The notes: generated from the sequence alone by a model not told the origin. 53,063 bases of DNA from Chlorobiaceae bacterium (GCA_013334225.1 JAAXXY010000020.1:1-53063), one strand, 5' to 3'. Numbered from the stretch's first letter, positions 8,637 through 17,107 are shown. A program made the numbers and translations.

Positions 8637-8674
8637 ATATATACAAGCATTATTTTACATATATACAAGCATTA
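8637..8674. repeat. two exact 16-base direct repeats with 22-base period
   Basis: ATATATACAAGCATTA occurs at 8637-8652 and again at 8659-8674. The period of 22 bases is about two helical turns, so both copies face the same side of the DNA, as in paired operator half-sites. It may also be a relic of duplication. Confidence 0.7.
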
Positions 8675-8793
8675 AGAAGATAGATATTGATAATATCTGA
8701 AGAAAATATTAGTAAAATAAGATGTAATAATACATGAAATAGTTGGCGGCAGGAATTTGAACACTCTGTAAGCCGATTGTATTGACAAATAAA

Positions 8794-8814
8794 ACATGCA
8801 GAAAATCTGCATGT
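8794..8814. promoter_or_regulatory. perfect inverted repeat, possible operator or hairpin
   Basis: ACATGCAG at 8794-8801 and CTGCATGT at 8807-8814 are exact complements around AAAAT. A TTGACA occurs just upstream at about 8782-8787, but no matching -10 is seen at normal spacing. An operator for a dimeric regulator is possible. No gene starts nearby. Confidence 0.4.
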
Positions 8815-9004
8815 AACATCAAACAAAATTTAAAAGTTGGTTCTTGAAAGTAATCTGCAGCAATTGGAAGGTGATCAGAAACGCTCAAATAGTGGAGTAG
8901 ACTTAAACATCAAAGATATTTTTCAAGCAGAGGACTCAGTGTGTGGTTCCTGTATATCGATCTTGCATTGTTTGATGAACCGTGATATGTTTTGAGGCGA
9001 GCCT

Positions 9005-9124
9005 TTATTCATCCAAAATATTGTAAGGTGCAACTTTTTTTTCGATGTAGTAAGTTGAAACACTGTAAAAAAAGAAGTTCTCTCTGTTCAAAAGCATAGC
9101 CGCCTTGATCATGATGTTGTACAT
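9005..9124 (-). CDS. possible tiny gene or remnant, 39 aa
   Basis: On the minus strand ATG at 9124 opens a 39-codon frame (MYNIMIKAAMLLN, then YYIEKKVAPYNILDE) ending at 9005. The residues look protein-like, but no ribosome site or family is recognised, and upstream codons stay open for only about 13 residues. It could be the relic of a longer gene. Confidence 0.15.
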   Translation of the reverse strand: MYNIMIKAAMLLNRENFFFYSVSTYYIEKKVAPYNILDE

Positions 9125-9343
9125 GTGAATTTCTGCAGAAATATTTTGCGAGTGAATGATTAATTACTTATATAATTAACAATTGTTAATAAGTTATCCG
9201 GCTAATCTGTCGAGTTTTTTTCAGTTTTTCCCTGTAATCCCCCTGTTATCAATCCGCTGACGGTATTACTCTGCTGTGCTGCAGGATTGCGTCAGGTTGT
9301 TCAGGCAGCCGGCCTTCTGAAGCAACATCAAACCATCAACATC

Positions 9344-10762
9344 ATGATTCGTAAAACCGCATGTTCGGCTATAGTACTGCTTGTAATTGCCGGATCGACC
9401 CCTGCTTTTGCAACAAACGGCATGAACCTCGAAGGATACGGCGCCAAATCGATGGCAATGGGAGGAACTGGTATGGCATACGATACCGGTAATTCAGCTG
9501 CCATGAACAACCCTGCAACTCTCGGATTTATAAGGGAAGGCAGTTCAGAAATCGGAATTGGTGTCAGAGGCCTCCATCCGGATGTCAGACTTTCCTATGG
9601 TCCTTATTCTGATAAATCAGGATCAATGGCATTTTATATGCCTTCACTATCCTACATGCGCAGGGACGGCAGGATTAGTTGGGGGGCCGCAGTGCTTTCC
9701 CAGGGTGGCATGGGTACCGATTTCGGCAGTGATTCGCCGATTTTTGCTGGAGGAAGGTCGCTGATTGGCAGTATGGTTTCCATGAGTGGTGAATCAATAA
9801 GTACTGAAGTGGGAGTCGGCAGGCTTATGTTTCCGATTGCCTTCCATATTACCGAAAGCACGACATTGGGAGCTTCACTTGATTTTGTGTGGGCTGGAAT
9901 GGACCTTCAGATGGATATGGATGGTAATCATTTCGGTAAAATGATGGCAGGTCTCGGAGGTTCGGTAGGGGGAACGATGGCTGGAACACTTGGAAGCATG
10001 ATGTCACCTTCAGGGATTACCGATATTAATTATGCGCGTTTCAATTTTTCAAACGATACTCCATGGACAGGCGAAGCGAAAGGTTATGGTGCCGGTTTCA
10101 AACTTGGATTTACGCATGAGTTCAGCAAAGAAGTGGCTATTGGTGCGGCATATCATTCACAGACATCCATTTCTGATCTCGAGACCAGCAAAGCCACAAT
10201 TTCTTTTGCAGGTGTAATGAGCAGTACCACTCCGTTTTCCCAGTCGCTTACCGGTAAAATTAAAGTACATGATTTCGAATGGCCGGCAACTTTTGCCGCT
10301 GGAGTCGCTTTACGTCCGTCAGACAGGCTCATGATCGCCTGTGATATGAAATATATCAACTGGTCGGCAGTGATGAGCAAGTTCTCAATGTCTTTCACGG
10401 CAGACAATGTTCCTTCTAACGGTTATTTTGCAGGTCAGACACTCGACGTGACCATGAAGCAGAATTGGGAGGATCAAACAGTCTGGTCTCTGGGTTTACA
10501 GTATATGGCCACCGATCGTCTCGCATTGAGAGCAGGTGCAAGTTTTGCAAAGAATCCGGTGCCTGATCAGTACCTGAACCCGCTTTTTCCGGCTATAACT
10601 GAGAATCATTATACCTGTGGTTTCGGATACCGGCTGAACAAGGTATCGAGCATCGCAGCTGCATTTACCTGGGCACCGGAGGTCAAAGTGGCGAACGGTG
10701 ATGGTATGACCATATCGCACAGCCAGATAAACTGGGGTCTCAATTATGTTCACGAATTGTAA
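9344..10762 (+). CDS. FadL/OmpP1/TodX-family outer membrane porin
   Basis: A 472-residue outer membrane beta-barrel protein of the long-chain fatty acid/hydrophobic compound transporter family. The start at ATG 9344 gives a clear signal peptide (MIRKTACSAIVLLVIAG, cleavage after AFA), so the in-frame upstream start at 9287 is rejected. The mature N-terminus TNGMNLEGYGAKSMAMGG matches the plug start of the family, followed by AMNNPATLG. A low-complexity Met/Gly stretch (MDMDGNHFGKMM and on) sits near residue 190. The end shows alternating aromatic strands and HEL. Such porins take up hydrophobic molecules; the ligand is unknown. A bidirectional terminator follows. Confidence 0.9.
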   Translation: MIRKTACSAIVLLVIAGSTPAFATNGMNLEGYGAKSMAMGGTGMAYDTGNSAAMNNPATLGFIREGSSEIGIGVRGLHPDVRLSYGPYSDKSGSMAFYMPSLSYMRRDGRISWGAAVLSQGGMGTDFGSDSPIFAGGRSLIGSMVSMSGESISTEVGVGRLMFPIAFHITESTTLGASLDFVWAGMDLQMDMDGNHFGKMMAGLGGSVGGTMAGTLGSMMSPSGITDINYARFNFSNDTPWTGEAKGYGAGFKLGFTHEFSKEVAIGAAYHSQTSISDLETSKATISFAGVMSSTTPFSQSLTGKIKVHDFEWPATFAAGVALRPSDRLMIACDMKYINWSAVMSKFSMSFTADNVPSNGYFAGQTLDVTMKQNWEDQTVWSLGLQYMATDRLALRAGASFAKNPVPDQYLNPLFPAITENHYTCGFGYRLNKVSSIAAAFTWAPEVKVANGDGMTISHSQINWGLNYVHEL

Positions 10763-10813
10763 CAATCAATGCCTTAAGGGTTGATTTTGTTATAAATCAA
10801 GTAAATACAGATT

Positions 10814-10842
10814 AAAAGGGCCGTCCTCATGCCGGCCCTTTT
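10814..10842. terminator. bidirectional rho-independent terminator
   Basis: AAAAGGGCCG at 10814-10823 pairs with CGGCCCTTTT at 10833-10842 around a nine-base loop. It has a T-run on one strand and an A-run on the other, and lies between two converging genes, the porin and the minus-strand membrane protein. Confidence 0.85.
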
Positions 10843-10913
10843 CCTTTGGCAGCTTTTCTTTTTCAGATTGACTTTAAAAAGGGAGGCAAACATGTCGCTT
10901 TCCATGTGGATGA

Positions 10914-11630
10914 TCAGACCTGAAGGTATTTTGCCATTCGAATGTTTGAAATCCATCCGGTCAGCTGTTCATCCGCATTTCCTTTTTTTGTAACGAATAT
11001 ATCCTGACAGGAAGAAACTGCATCCATTTTTCTTTTTGCATCGGCGATTGTGCTTTGTTCAGGTACGATTACAAATCCTTTGTCGATACCATATTCGGAT
11101 CCGTTTTTTTTCTGTTCATTGATGAACTGCTCAAGAGTGTCATCAAATTTGCCTCCCGAAAGAATATATTTGTCGATGCTGCTGTTATGGATCATGTACA
11201 TCGGTTTTTTATCGGAATCAACAACCGGAAGGCGGCTGTTACTATCCATTTTGTCCTTGAGGGCCGTCAGCTTGATATCTTTTGCATCTTTGCCGGAAGA
11301 AATTTGAAAAAATGACATATTGTCGATGCTTCTCATGATTGCATTGACCATAGTCATCGATCGCTCCTCAGGAGTGAGTTTTTTTACGAGTTCTCTTACC
11401 TGCCTGTTCGCTGATTCAATATTGTCCCGACCGTAATAGAATGCCAGTATGGTTCCCACCCATGATGTGAATACAGGCAATACCATGTTGAAGACGTTCT
11501 TCCCTTCTTTGTTGTCGATATAAATGACATAGCACGCAAGAATGGTGATAGCGACTGACGAGATGATCAGTATCACATATGAGAGAGTAGTTCTCGTTAA
11601 GCCGTCTGATATTTTGTTATCGTCCTTCAT
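10914..11630 (-). CDS. membrane-anchored protein with CBS-like repeats
   Basis: A 238-residue protein. The N-terminus has two hydrophobic segments (YVILIISSVAITILACYVIY and MVLPVFTSWVGTILAFYY). A charged linker follows (NRQVRELVKKLTPEE), then a soluble region resembling a pair of CBS motifs: LPVVDSDKKPMYMI, then STIADAKRKM, DIFVTKKG and LTGWISN. CBS pairs usually bind adenine nucleotides and tune a partner protein. Here the domain is fused to a membrane anchor and no transporter is adjacent. ATG 11630 has a GGAGG-type site just upstream (tcctcc at 11641-11646 on the plus strand). The CBS assignment is by motif resemblance. Confidence 0.7.
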   Translation of the reverse strand: MKDDNKISDGLTRTTLSYVILIISSVAITILACYVIYIDNKEGKNVFNMVLPVFTSWVGTILAFYYGRDNIESANRQVRELVKKLTPEERSMTMVNAIMRSIDNMSFFQISSGKDAKDIKLTALKDKMDSNSRLPVVDSDKKPMYMIHNSSIDKYILSGGKFDDTLEQFINEQKKNGSEYGIDKGFVIVPEQSTIADAKRKMDAVSSCQDIFVTKKGNADEQLTGWISNIRMAKYLQV

Positions 11631-12141
11631 AATGATACTTCCTCCGGGGTTGAATTTTCTGAGTGCAAGTAATTATGTAATTCGTCGGACTATGGAATAA
11701 AGTGGTCAGGGGTAAAACAATCCTCAACGGATATAAAGAAAGCGCTGGATATCATCATCACCCGTTACATTGAACAAAATTGCATGGCATGAAAGGGAAA
11801 AAAGATTCTGATAGAGAAAAAGTAATCAAAAAACTGTTCATAGTCCCGTAACTATTTTCTGAGCGTTTCCCTACTGAAACTTGTTTTGCCTCTTCAGGAT
11901 TGGATCAACCCGATCAATGGTTTTCTGAAGTACCTGAAAATTTCAGAACAGCTTTTCCGGACTGATCAACTTGCAGAGCAGGTGAGTATGTTAACCGTTT
12001 TGTTATTGTTTTTTGTCGGCGATGTGTTAATTTTGTATTAATGTGGTGTCATGGCATTAACTTTGTAATGCCATGAATAGATGGAGTTGGAGAGAGCGTT
12101 AACCCATCCGGAAAGGATTGTCTTATAATTCCGGAAGCCGG
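11631..12141. other. intergenic region between the CBS-like gene and metF
   Basis: About 510 bases without a gene I can support. The left end holds the ribosome site of the minus-strand gene. A perfect hairpin at 12050-12075 is listed separately. Nothing else was recognised. Confidence 0.4.
12050..12075. repeat. perfect 10-bp inverted repeat
   Basis: CATGGCATTA at 12050-12059 and TAATGCCATG at 12066-12075 are exact complements around ACTTTG. It lies downstream of metF on that gene's strand, but no T-run follows in either direction. It could be a 3' structure or an operator. A partial copy, CATGGCATG, occurs near 11783-11792. Confidence 0.5.
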
Positions 12142-13038
12142 TTATTCGTGGATGTTCCTGAAAATCCTCAGTGTGGCGTCGGCCATGTTGAGGGTGTAGA
12201 AGTGAATACCGCGGATATGGTTGTCGATGAGTTCCTGAACCTGCCTTGTCGCCCATTCGATGCCGATTGCCGCTACTTCGGTATCATTACCGGCCGCAAG
12301 GACCTGTTTCATGAGTGGTGCGGGAATTCTTGCTCCAAGTGCCAGTTCGGACATCCTGATCATACCTTTGCGGGTAGTGACCGGCATGATTCCCGGTACG
12401 ATGGGTACGTTGATACCGGCAATACTGCAACGTTCGACGAAGTCGAAGAAATCGCGATTGTCGAAAAAGAGTTGTGTTACTATGTAATCGGCACCAGCAT
12501 CAACTTTTGCTTTCAGATACTCTATTTCCTGCATCCTGTTCGGCGTTTCGGGATGCCCTTCCGGAAAGCCGGCAACGCCGACTCCGATGGACGGGAAGTT
12601 CTTTTTTATGAACCGGACAAGATCGATCGAATGGGGAAAATCCTTGATCGCCTCTGCGAGCGTGGCTGTTCCGGCGGGTTTATCGCCCCTCAGGGCCAGG
12701 ACGTTGTTGATGCCGTTGTCAAGATAGTTCTGCAGGATGGTTCCGGTTTCTTCTTCGCTGGAACAGATGCATGTCAGATGCGAGACTACCGTCAAACCGG
12801 TCTGTTTCTGAATTCTTACCACCAGGTCATGTGTTCTCGAGCGGGTAGAGCCGCCTGCGCCGTAAGTGACACTTACATAGGAAGGATTGAGAGGGGAGAG
12901 CGCTGCAATGGTTTCGAAAAGGGTTTCCCAATCCTCGTCCTTTTTCGGAGGAAAGAACTCGAAGCTGAAAACAGGTTTAACGGCAGAGTTCAGAATGTCT
13001 TTGACAAGCATGCAGGCAAGAATGTTTAAAGGCTTCAT
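12142..13038 (-). CDS. metF: 5,10-methylenetetrahydrofolate reductase
   Basis: A cytoplasmic FAD enzyme reducing methylene-THF to methyl-THF for methionine synthesis. Visible family motifs are FSFEFFPPKKDED near the N-terminus (catalytic Glu), VSVTYGAGGSTR, HLTCICSS, NVLALRGDKP, GVAGFPEGHPE, DYIVTQLFFDN, VPIVPGIMPV and the final GIHFYTLN. The length of about 290-300 residues equals bacterial MetF, with no C-terminal regulatory domain. The start is uncertain: ATG 13038 gives MKPLNILACM, ATG 13011 gives MLVKDILN, and neither has a strong ribosome site. With ATG 13038 the start codon overlaps that of divergent comEC in TCATGA. Confidence 0.93.
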   Translation of the reverse strand: MKPLNILACMLVKDILNSAVKPVFSFEFFPPKKDEDWETLFETIAALSPLNPSYVSVTYGAGGSTRSRTHDLVVRIQKQTGLTVVSHLTCICSSEEETGTILQNYLDNGINNVLALRGDKPAGTATLAEAIKDFPHSIDLVRFIKKNFPSIGVGVAGFPEGHPETPNRMQEIEYLKAKVDAGADYIVTQLFFDNRDFFDFVERCSIAGINVPIVPGIMPVTTRKGMIRMSELALGARIPAPLMKQVLAAGNDTEVAAIGIEWATRQVQELIDNHIRGIHFYTLNMADATLRIFRNIHE

Positions 13039-15313
13039 GAAAACAAAGAATATACAAAACAATGATTTGCTGCGAACAAAAAATATAGGCAGGCAGGCGA
13101 TAACGTTTTCTCTTGCACCCTATCCTGCCGTCAGGCTGCTTTTTTGTATCACGGCAGGGATTCTTTTAGGTGTTTTCGTCCGGCTCGATCTTGAAATATG
13201 GCTTGTCGTCTGTGCAATTTCTCTGCTCTTACTGATTGTCTGTACGGTTTTTGAGAAATTGAAACATACCGGCACGTTTCCTTTACCGTTCACCGTTTTC
13301 ATTTATACCCTGTTTGTTGTCATATCATTTGCGGCATTTGCTGACTACCGGCTCAATTATGCATCCCTGAACGGACTGATTCCCTATACCGGCAAAGATT
13401 TACTGCTCTATGGCCGTGTTGAAAGCCGTCCCGATTTTTCGGAAAAGGGGACAGGTTTCATGATGGAAACGGAAGAGGTTTTCGAGAATGGTAAAACCGT
13501 TAAGGTTCATGACAGGGCGAAGGTGTTTATCCGTAGGGTTTCAGACTCTCGATTGCAACTTCAGCAGGGCGACATGATCAGGGTCAAGGGAAAGCTCGAT
13601 TATCTTCCCGAAGCTGCCAACAGGGGTGAATTTTCTCCCCGGCAGGCTGCACGGATGAAACAGATTTCAGTTCAGCTTTATACGGCGGGTCCCTGGCAGG
13701 TGCAGAAAGAAGGGGAGTCACGGCCTGGTTTGTTCGAACGCTATATCGTGAACCCCGTTTATCGGTATATCACACGAACCCTCGAACAACTCATGCCTGA
13801 CGGTGAGGAACGCAAGCTTGCCACTGGTGTTCTGACAGGTGAAAAGCAGTATCTGCCCGAAGAGGTATTCGAAACATTCAAGGTTACAGGAACTGCCCAT
13901 ATACTTGCAGTTTCAGGGTTCAATGTCGGGTTGCTCGTGCTTGTTGTTCATGTTCTGCTGCAGAGGCTGAAGGTCACTACAACTGGACGGTGGACAGCAT
14001 TCCTGCTTGTCCTCTTCATTCTTCTTGTCTATTGTTATGTCACAGGCAATTCTCCTTCGGTGAAGAGGGCGGCAATCATGACGGCCGTGCTGCTTGCCGG
14101 CCAGACTCTTGGCCGGAAGAGCTACCCTCTGAATTCGCTTGCCCTTTCCGATATCATCATTTTGTTTCTTGATCCGCTCGATCTTCTGAACCCCGGATTT
14201 CTGATGACAAATGGTGCTGTTCTCGGGATACTTCTGCTCTATCCCCGTTTCAATGCCAGAAAGCCTGAAAAAAAGGGAATCATTCGGGCGGTCTGGTACT
14301 TTTTGTCCGGCAGCTTCCTTGTTACCCTTGCAGCCATCATCGGGGTATCGCCAGTCATCGCCTGTTATTTCGGCACCTTTTCCCTTGTCAGCTTGCTTGC
14401 CAATATTCCTGTCGTACTTTTTTCCACGATTCTGATGTATGGGCTTGTTCCCATGCTGCTCCTGAACCTTGTTTCAGCTTACGTGGCTTCGATTTTTGCG
14501 GAAAGCGCACTGTTTTTTGCCACTCTTACCCTGAAGTCCGCCGACTTTTTCAGCCGATTTCCCTGGGCAACGATAAGCCTGAAACCGGACCTTACAGAAG
14601 TTCTCTTATATTACGCGAGTCTCGGAGCGGTGATTTACTGCGCCTACCTGAAGGCATGGGGAAAGGTTGCCGTTTCGCTCCTGCTCGGTTCAAATCTGCT
14701 TTTCTGGTATTCGTTTTTCCTGCATGTTCCTCCCGATGCGCCATCGCTGGTTACGGTGAACCTCGGCCGTAACATTGCGGCACTGGTTACTGCTGGTAAT
14801 CGTACCCTTCAGATCGATGCCGGCAGCGCAGCAAAGGATAACAAAAGGATAGCCCGACAGTTCGAGGAGTACAATCTTGCCGCTCCGGAAGCTGCGGTCC
14901 AGTTTTTTTCTCCCGATTCGCTCATTTCACTTGTTCCGGCAAGGTATCGCATGCTTAGGGCGGATTCGTTGCTGGTTCTTCCTTCGATGGTGGTAATGAG
15001 ACCTGGAGAAAAGGTTCTTAAAATCTGGACCAGGAACCGGTCTCTGCTCTTTGTATCGGGCACAAGCCGACTGAAGGAAGAGGAACGCTTCAAGGCGGAT
15101 ATCGTTTTTCTCTGGATTTACCGTTTTACGGCCAAACAGCGTGAAGAGATATCCTCCTGGCTGAATTACGCCCGGCCCGAAAGGTGCATTTTTATACCAG
15201 GCTCATTTCTATCCAGAAACCATCTCGCACTCCTGCATAGTTTCGCGGCTGGAAATCCCGCGCTCGAGGTCCGTTCGAAAACCCTTCAGATTGTACTTTG
15301 GGAGCGCCGGTAA
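13037..15313 (+). CDS. comEC: ComEC/Rec2-family DNA-uptake channel protein
   Basis: About 758 residues if started at ATG 13037 (MKTKNIQNNDLL); an open frame further upstream overlaps metF and is rejected. Layout: two to three N-terminal membrane segments, an OB-like DUF4131 region (LLLYGRVESRPDFSEKG to LPEAANRGEFSPRQ), the competence core (LATGVLTGEKQYLPEE, then GTAHILAVSGFNVGLL and SPSVKRAAIMTAVLLAG) with many membrane helices, and a C-terminal region from about residue 600. The HILAVSG and PSVKRA motifs are diagnostic. The C-terminal region resembles a degenerate metallo-beta-lactamase fold: AALVTAGNRTLQIDAG is visible but no HxHxDH motif. It moves single-stranded DNA across the inner membrane during transformation. 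Confidence 0.88.
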   Translation: MKTKNIQNNDLLRTKNIGRQAITFSLAPYPAVRLLFCITAGILLGVFVRLDLEIWLVVCAISLLLLIVCTVFEKLKHTGTFPLPFTVFIYTLFVVISFAAFADYRLNYASLNGLIPYTGKDLLLYGRVESRPDFSEKGTGFMMETEEVFENGKTVKVHDRAKVFIRRVSDSRLQLQQGDMIRVKGKLDYLPEAANRGEFSPRQAARMKQISVQLYTAGPWQVQKEGESRPGLFERYIVNPVYRYITRTLEQLMPDGEERKLATGVLTGEKQYLPEEVFETFKVTGTAHILAVSGFNVGLLVLVVHVLLQRLKVTTTGRWTAFLLVLFILLVYCYVTGNSPSVKRAAIMTAVLLAGQTLGRKSYPLNSLALSDIIILFLDPLDLLNPGFLMTNGAVLGILLLYPRFNARKPEKKGIIRAVWYFLSGSFLVTLAAIIGVSPVIACYFGTFSLVSLLANIPVVLFSTILMYGLVPMLLLNLVSAYVASIFAESALFFATLTLKSADFFSRFPWATISLKPDLTEVLLYYASLGAVIYCAYLKAWGKVAVSLLLGSNLLFWYSFFLHVPPDAPSLVTVNLGRNIAALVTAGNRTLQIDAGSAAKDNKRIARQFEEYNLAAPEAAVQFFSPDSLISLVPARYRMLRADSLLVLPSMVVMRPGEKVLKIWTRNRSLLFVSGTSRLKEEERFKADIVFLWIYRFTAKQREEISSWLNYARPERCIFIPGSFLSRNHLALLHSFAAGNPALEVRSKTLQIVLWERR

Positions 15314-15448
15314 CTCTATCTTTCAGTTGGGTCAACACATCGTCAGATGAGAAAAATATCCTTAAATTGATTTAAAGGCAGTTTTTTCAAAACCAGACGG
15401 TGTTGCCTGATTCCGATTTTCCTTTTGTCAGAACCAGATTTCATTTCA

Positions 15449-16231
15449 ATGAACAAGCGCATATTCTTCTTCGTTGTCTGCTTTCTCCTTTCAGCGGGCA
15501 GGATGCTTGCCGAAGACCGGGATATAGCGGCACTGTTTTCCAGAAACAGTGTTGCGGGCACAATGGTTATCAGGTCGCTGCGTTCAGGGAAAAACTATGT
15601 TCATAATGAGGGGAGAGCGAAATGCAGGGTCTCTCCTGCATCCACATTCAAGATTTTCAATTCGCTGATTCTCCTGCAGGAACATGCAGTTACCCTTGAT
15701 GAGAACTTGCTGAAATGGAACGGAACTCACTATGATTATCCGGACTGGAACCGTGACCAGACGCTTGAAAGTGCCTTCAGAGTTTCCTGCGTGTGGTATT
15801 ATCAGGAGCTTGCCCGCAGGATCGGTACCGCAAAATACCTGAAGTATCTCACCGGAACAGGTTACGGAAGGTTGAGCGAACAATTCGATGCGTCTTCATT
15901 CTGGCTGGATGGTTCATTGGTGATAAGCCCCGTCGAGCAGCTGGAGTTTCTGAAGAATGTCTACCTGCGAAAACTGCCGTTCAGTTCCTCTGCCTATGAT
16001 AAGCTTGCGGATATCATGGTGAGCGATAAAGGCCCGGGCTATACCGTCAGGGCAAAGACCGGCTGGGCGGCAAGAGCGGAACCACAGATCGGCTGGTATG
16101 TCGGCTATGTTGAAACCGCAGGCGACGTCTGGTTTTTTGCCACGAACATCGATATTCGTTCGGATGACGACCTGCCATTGCGAAAAAAGCTGGTTTTCGA
16201 AGCCCTGAAGATTAAAAATATCATCAGATGA
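15449..16231 (+). CDS. class D (OXA-like) beta-lactamase or related transpeptidase-fold protein
   Basis: A 260-residue exported protein from ATG 15449 (signal MNKRIFFFVVCFLLSAG, cleavage near MLA-ED). An in-frame upstream start at 15425 would bury the signal and is rejected. Serine-hydrolase motifs in the right order are the nucleophile Ser65 and Lys68 in PASTFKIFNS, S-C-V in FRVSCVWYYQELARRIG, and KTG in VRAKTGWAA. The Trp of the class D carboxylysine pocket appears to be in SSFWLDGSL. The class D YGN motif reads YGR. The nearest fold is therefore OXA-type beta-lactamase; actual beta-lactam hydrolysis is not certain. It acts in the periplasm and lies 135 bases after comEC. Confidence 0.85.
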   Translation: MNKRIFFFVVCFLLSAGRMLAEDRDIAALFSRNSVAGTMVIRSLRSGKNYVHNEGRAKCRVSPASTFKIFNSLILLQEHAVTLDENLLKWNGTHYDYPDWNRDQTLESAFRVSCVWYYQELARRIGTAKYLKYLTGTGYGRLSEQFDASSFWLDGSLVISPVEQLEFLKNVYLRKLPFSSSAYDKLADIMVSDKGPGYTVRAKTGWAARAEPQIGWYVGYVETAGDVWFFATNIDIRSDDDLPLRKKLVFEALKIKNIIR

Positions 16232-16243
16232 ACAGGGCTCTTT

Positions 16244-16519
16244 TCATCCCTGCTTGTTCCTGCTGAATAGGCTGCTGTTGATGAGGCTGTCAATAATTTT
16301 CGCAGCTTCCGGATCGAGACCGGGAGGGTTGATCTTGCCGATGACCTGGGCGAGTGTGTAGATTTTGCCTTCCAGCGGAAGAAACTTGTTTACGACAACC
16401 ACGTTATCCTGCCTGACCCTGCAGTCTCCACCAAGGAAATTGCCTTTTTCATAGCGCAGAGAGTATCCGAGTGATTTTATCGTTGATTCAAGGAGGGAGA
16501 GCTGTGCCGTTTTTTTCAT
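16244..16519 (-). CDS. small conserved-looking hypothetical protein, 91 aa
   Basis: A 91-residue soluble protein I cannot name. It starts MKKTAQLSLLESTIKSLGY, contains a Gly/Cys patch (GNFLGGDCRV) and a beta-rich VVVVNKFLPLEG stretch, and ends in a helical AAKIIDSLINSSLF segment. CAGGAA lies about 11 bases before the ATG. It is the third gene of a minus-strand series after the permease and the NUDIX hydrolase, 27 bases beyond the latter, so it is probably co-transcribed. It converges with the beta-lactamase-like gene, with 12 bases between the stops. Confidence 0.7.
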   Translation of the reverse strand: MKKTAQLSLLESTIKSLGYSLRYEKGNFLGGDCRVRQDNVVVVNKFLPLEGKIYTLAQVIGKINPPGLDPEAAKIIDSLINSSLFSRNKQG

Positions 16520-16546
16520 GACCGTAATTCCTGCCGGGTTGTGCCG

Positions 16547-17107
16547 TCAGAATCCCGAGAGGTATTTGAGGAGAGGAGCGACATGCAGGGCCTGCATTAT
16601 CCCGCCGTCAAGCACGATCGAGCGCAGTTCATCGTGGTTCACCAGATGTACCGAGATCTCCTCGGTCGCATCGAGGAATTGCGTTCCGATCCGCTCAACC
16701 CCTTCTGCGAGAAAAGTGTAGCAGATATTGTTCTGCAGAGCGGGATTGGCGCTCAGTTCCATCCACGGTTTCCATGATCCTCCGCCGAAACCGGTCTCTT
16801 CCAGCAGTTCCCTCCGGGCCGATTCAAGGATTGATTCACCCTCCTTGTCGTGGACACCTGCAGGGATTTCGTAATGAACTTTTCCAAGTCCGTGACGGTA
16901 CTGCCGGATAAGCACCACTTCACGATCTTTTGTGACTGCTATGACATTACACCAGGGAGGGAATTCCCAGACATAGTAATCGTCAATGATCCTGTCGTTC
17001 GGCAGAAGTACCGTATCACGGCGCATGGTGAGCCATGGTTTTCTGTAAAGATATTCCGAAGAAAGGGTAGTCCAGTATCCAGGTTCGTTGGCTGAATTCA
17101 TGGTCAT
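16547..17107 (-). CDS. NUDIX hydrolase, ADP-ribose pyrophosphatase-like
   Basis: A 186-residue NUDIX enzyme, likely splitting ADP-ribose or a similar nucleoside diphosphate derivative. Features are an N-terminal dimerisation strand (RKPWLTMRRDTV), VVLIRQYRHGLGKVHYEIPAG before the box, and the NUDIX box around GESILESARRELLEETGF. The box matches the REUxEExGU core, with one extra residue after the leading Gly. The ATG at 17107 overlaps the permease stop as ATGA, with GAGGGG just before, indicating translational coupling. A second ATG two codons later (17101) is possible. A much longer reading through the permease gene in another frame is rejected. Confidence 0.9.
   Translation of the reverse strand: MTMNSANEPGYWTTLSSEYLYRKPWLTMRRDTVLLPNDRIIDDYYVWEFPPWCNVIAVTKDREVVLIRQYRHGLGKVHYEIPAGVHDKEGESILESARRELLEETGFGGGSWKPWMELSANPALQNNICYTFLAEGVERIGTQFLDATEEISVHLVNHDELRSIVLDGGIMQALHVAPLLKYLSGF

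Larger units (their letters stand above)
8555..9286. other. AT-rich intergenic island with repeats
   Basis: About 730 bases, visibly richer in A and T than either flank and with no convincing gene. It holds a paired 16-base direct repeat, a perfect inverted repeat and one very short minus-strand frame, all listed separately. The composition break suggests acquired or decayed DNA. Confidence 0.5.

Noticed and set aside
12118..13029. 303-codon plus-strand open frame
   Set aside because: It is antisense to metF over its whole length, and its translation has no family pattern, while metF has many conserved motifs.
16227..16262. shared terminator between the beta-lactamase-like gene and the 91-residue gene
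   Set aside because: Only a five-base CAGGG/CCCTG pairing with no T-run; too weak to list.
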